Shown: positions 17,805-18,204 of the stretch, in pieces | Layout: the number at the start of each line of letters is the position of its first letter | Numbering within the stretch: the stretch's first letter is position 1 | Notes under the pieces: generated by a model | Databases searched by the model: none | Told to the model about the DNA's origin: nothing | Seen by the model: only the letters and a program-made list of their open reading frames with translations | Position numbers and translations under genes: made by a program | Assembly (NCBI GenBank): GCA_945291235.1 | Contig: CALYQY010000047.1 | Span: 1 to 18,204, forward strand | From: an uncultured Gilliamella sp. | Lineage (GTDB): Bacteria > Pseudomonadota > Gammaproteobacteria > Enterobacterales > Enterobacteriaceae | Length of the DNA: 18,204 nucleotides | Direction of reading: 5' to 3'

Positions 17805-18204
17805 CTATTTCTGCAATTGAGATAAACGATCTTTAACAAACTCGCTATTTGGATCATTAATTAAAGATGTTTCATACCAATAAATGGCTGCTTCTTTATC
17901 GGCTTTGAAGCATTTATTCGCTTTATAAAATTTTTCGTCATACTCTTTTGCATACAGCAGAGCAATTTTAGTATTTTTTTGCGCCTTATTTGCATATAAA
18001 CGCTGCGCGATATTACATTTTCCTGCATTTTTAGCTTCAGTAATTATCTCAATAATTGCATCTATATCGGGTTTAGTCTGTAAACATTGTTGAATAAACG
18101 TTAAATCATCACTTGTTGCATTTTTTAAACTACATTTACTGCTGATTTTGGAATCCGGTTCTACCGGTTTTGTCGGTGCCGTTGGCGTTGACGCTACTGG
18201 TTTC
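17805..18204 (-). CDS. C-terminal part of a Cys-containing TPR/Sel1-like protein (N-terminus off the right edge)
   Basis: The frame is open from base 18204 to TAG at 17807-17805, giving 133 residues. It begins with a Pro/Thr-rich linker (KPVASTPTAPTKPVEPDSK), then a helical region with cysteines (SSKCSLKNA, FIQQCLQ, AGKCNIAQ, KANKCFK) and ends in ADKEAAIYWYETSLINDP, like the last helix pair of a TPR or Sel1 repeat. Paired cysteines suggest a periplasmic location. A disordered Pro/Thr linker of this sort commonly follows a membrane helix in receptor-type Ser/Thr kinases or anchors a lipoprotein. The missing N-terminus could therefore be a kinase, a lipoprotein signal or something else; the window cannot tell. 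It ends 12 bases before the VWA gene and heads the visible operon. Confidence 0.8.
   Translation of the reverse strand, partial: KPVASTPTAPTKPVEPDSKISSKCSLKNATSDDLTFIQQCLQTKPDIDAIIEIITEAKNAGKCNIAQRLYANKAQKNTKIALLYAKEYDEKFYKANKCFKADKEAAIYWYETSLINDPNSEFVKDRLSQLQK

Overview
The window looks like the chromosome of an AT-rich gammaproteobacterium. The DnaA, DnaN, RecF, GyrB, RdgC and OmpA proteins all read very close to their Escherichia coli counterparts, and the order dnaA-dnaN-recF-gyrB is the classical one. The low GC, the E. coli-like proteins and the mixture of genes fit the Orbaceae (Gilliamella and relatives of insect guts). That assignment is inference from sequence character, not from a search.

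Layout. Positions 1-1301 (minus) hold most of a class III PLP aminotransferase that runs off the left edge. Divergent from it on the plus strand are a MipA/OmpV-family outer-membrane barrel (1458-2222), rdgC (2348-3256) and ompA (3408-4508), which ends in a strong hairpin terminator. Then comes the replication/repair/topology block: dnaA (GTG start, with a perfect DnaA box beside its promoter), dnaN, recF and gyrB (4669-10720), closed by a second strong terminator. A 420-bp stretch with no confident gene follows (10721-11141). It carries a perfect 15-bp inverted repeat and a promoter-like sequence.

From 11142 to the right edge everything lies on the minus strand in one tightly packed operon. 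In transcription order it encodes a Cys-containing repeat protein (partial, behind a Pro/Thr-rich linker), a secreted SH3-like plus von Willebrand A (VWA) protein, a LolD/MacB-type ABC ATPase, an FtsX-type permease, a secreted SUMF1-fold protein with a helical tail, and two coiled-coil lipoproteins. The order VWA - ATPase - permease - SUMF1 - lipoprotein matches ppkA-tagT-tagS-tagR-tagQ of the Pseudomonas aeruginosa H1 type VI secretion system. There these proteins form an envelope-spanning sensor that switches on the threonine kinase PpkA, whose periplasmic part is a VWA domain.

The main point of interest is that here the VWA module is a free periplasmic protein rather than the tail of a kinase. 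The SUMF1 protein lacks the catalytic cysteines of a formylglycine-generating enzyme, and an additional coiled-coil lipoprotein is present. No secretion-apparatus gene lies inside the window, so this is either a variant type VI regulatory arm whose kinase and machine lie to the right, or a self-standing envelope-sensing system. No tRNA, rRNA, CRISPR array, transposase or phage gene was seen.
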